Below, piece by piece: positions 29,186 to 29,736 of a stretch of 29,736 nucleotides of DNA. The stretch lies in assembly GCA_964455485.1 (NCBI GenBank), contig CAYVXT010000005.1, positions 1 to 29,736 of the forward strand, read 5' to 3'. A program made the translations under genes and the position numbers. The DNA is from CAYVXT01 sp964455485 (GTDB lineage: Bacteria; Patescibacteriota; Minisyncoccia; Phycocordibacterales; WO2-35-19). The notes under the pieces are model-generated. The model was not told the origin of the DNA and searched no databases. It worked only from the letters and a program-made list of their open reading frames with translations. How positions within the stretch are numbered: position 1 is the first letter of the stretch; each line of letters begins with the position of its first letter.

Positions 29186-29736
29186 GTGATCACCTATAAT
29201 ACATTTAAACATATTAAAGGTAGAGGTTTTACTTTAATAGAACTATTGTTGGTAATTGCCATTATGGGGGTTTTGTCTTCAGTATTTATAGCACAACTGA
29301 ATAGTACAAGAGGTAAGGCACGCGATGCAGAAAAAATCCTTAATGTGATATCTATTATTAACAAAATTGAATTATATGCAGCAAACAATGATGGCAGATG
29401 GCCACTCGGAACCCAAAGCGTCTCTTTTCTTGATATTGATGCCAGGTGGCAAATTCTAGGAACCACTATAGGTATTGCCAACTTGCCACAAGGCCAGAAT
29501 TTCCTATTTTACAGATATTATGTAACTAACTCTCTCGCACCTCCCGACTTTACACCAGCGCAAGCCACCATTAACGCACCAATTGTGGTCGGTGCACAAA
29601 CCAAATGCCTTGCTATTCCACCATTCACTTATGTGATTATGGCCACTTTGGAAAATCCAACACGGTCAGGATATGCTCCGGGATCAATTTATTATGTTAG
29701 AGGTGGAGGAGGTGATATTAAATTTTACAATAACTA
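29186..29736 (+). CDS. Type IV prepilin / pseudopilin (cut by right edge)
   Basis: 183 codons visible. GTG at 29186 is the first start codon after an in-frame TAG. The N-terminus has KGRG-FTLIELLLVIAIMGVLSSVF, a classic prepilin site (cleavage after G, Glu +5), then an amphipathic helix QLNSTRGKARDAEKILNVIS. The globular domain contains one Cys so far. The frame ends with TA, so a stop may fall on the next base. Distinct from the pilus operon 9 kb away; probably a major pilin-like subunit or pseudopilin. No SD is seen. Confidence 0.85.
   Translation, partial: MITYNTFKHIKGRGFTLIELLLVIAIMGVLSSVFIAQLNSTRGKARDAEKILNVISIINKIELYAANNDGRWPLGTQSVSFLDIDARWQILGTTIGIANLPQGQNFLFYRYYVTNSLAPPDFTPAQATINAPIVVGAQTKCLAIPPFTYVIMATLENPTRSGYAPGSIYYVRGGGGDIKFYNN

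Overview
The window reads as part of a small-genome Patescibacteria/CPR chromosome, most likely Parcubacteria-like. The evidence is the following. The ribosomal operon runs rpsN-rpsH-rplF-rplR-rpsE-rplO-secY-adk and has no uL30 gene between rpsE and rplO, a known CPR trait. Enzymes are compact and a type IV pilus/prepilin locus is present. None of the four tRNA genes encodes CCA, and a CCA-adding enzyme is present. UGA is used as a stop (for example ATGA overlaps in the pilus operon), so the recoded SR1/Gracilibacteria groups are excluded. G+C is about 37-43% in the core genes by hand count of several lines. Most core genes lack a visible Shine-Dalgarno sequence.

Layout. 1-1399 (-): ndk (cut by the edge), a four-helix-bundle protein and map. 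1481-1885 (+): an inserted Cys/His-rich small gene with its own strong SD and terminator. 1927-6593 (-): the spc-type ribosomal operon with secY and adk. 6594-7070: a repeat block ending in tRNA-Ser(GCT). 7255-9863 (+): an anchored small protein coupled to recG. 9864-11398: an island rich in hairpins. It holds nested inverted repeats, two copies of a leader RNA motif, a GC-rich 84-residue gene, a zinc-ribbon membrane protein, and a probable small RNA with a near-perfect promoter and a terminator. tRNA-Gly(TCC) follows. 11567-20810 (-): an RNHCP protein, pgk, tpiA and a pilus operon (pilB, pilC, three prepilin-like proteins). 20939-21907 (-): a NYN nuclease and rpsO. 22023-22952 (+): a Xer-type recombinase. 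23063-24713: a winged-helix regulator divergent from a two-TM protein. 24941-26153: xthA convergent with a DUF378 protein. 26154-28060: a possible small RNA and the CCA/poly(A) polymerase gene. 28061-28524: tRNA-Arg(TCG) and tRNA-Gly(GCC), embedded in tRNA-derived repeats. 28677-29736 (+): DnaA-box-like sites, a YraN-like nuclease and a prepilin cut by the right edge.

How the genes work together. Translation (ribosomal proteins, SecY, Map, tRNAs, CCA enzyme), lower glycolysis (TpiA, Pgk), nucleotide balance (Adk, Ndk), DNA maintenance (RecG, XthA, Xer, YraN-like) and a surface pilus form the recognisable core.

The most unusual content is non-coding. (1) The 3' flanks of tRNA-Ser and tRNA-Gly(GCC), and in weaker form tRNA-Arg, carry an inverted copy of the tRNA T-arm. 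In the two clear cases a hairpin with an AAAGCA core is inserted exactly at the T-stem/acceptor junction. (2) Two leader hairpins share flanks and show compensatory changes, and their 5' arm could mask the downstream SD. (3) A compact transcription unit at 11106-11257 encodes a short RNA that displays an SD-like GAGGAG in a hairpin loop with no start codon after it. All functions are inferred by reading the sequence; no database search was possible.
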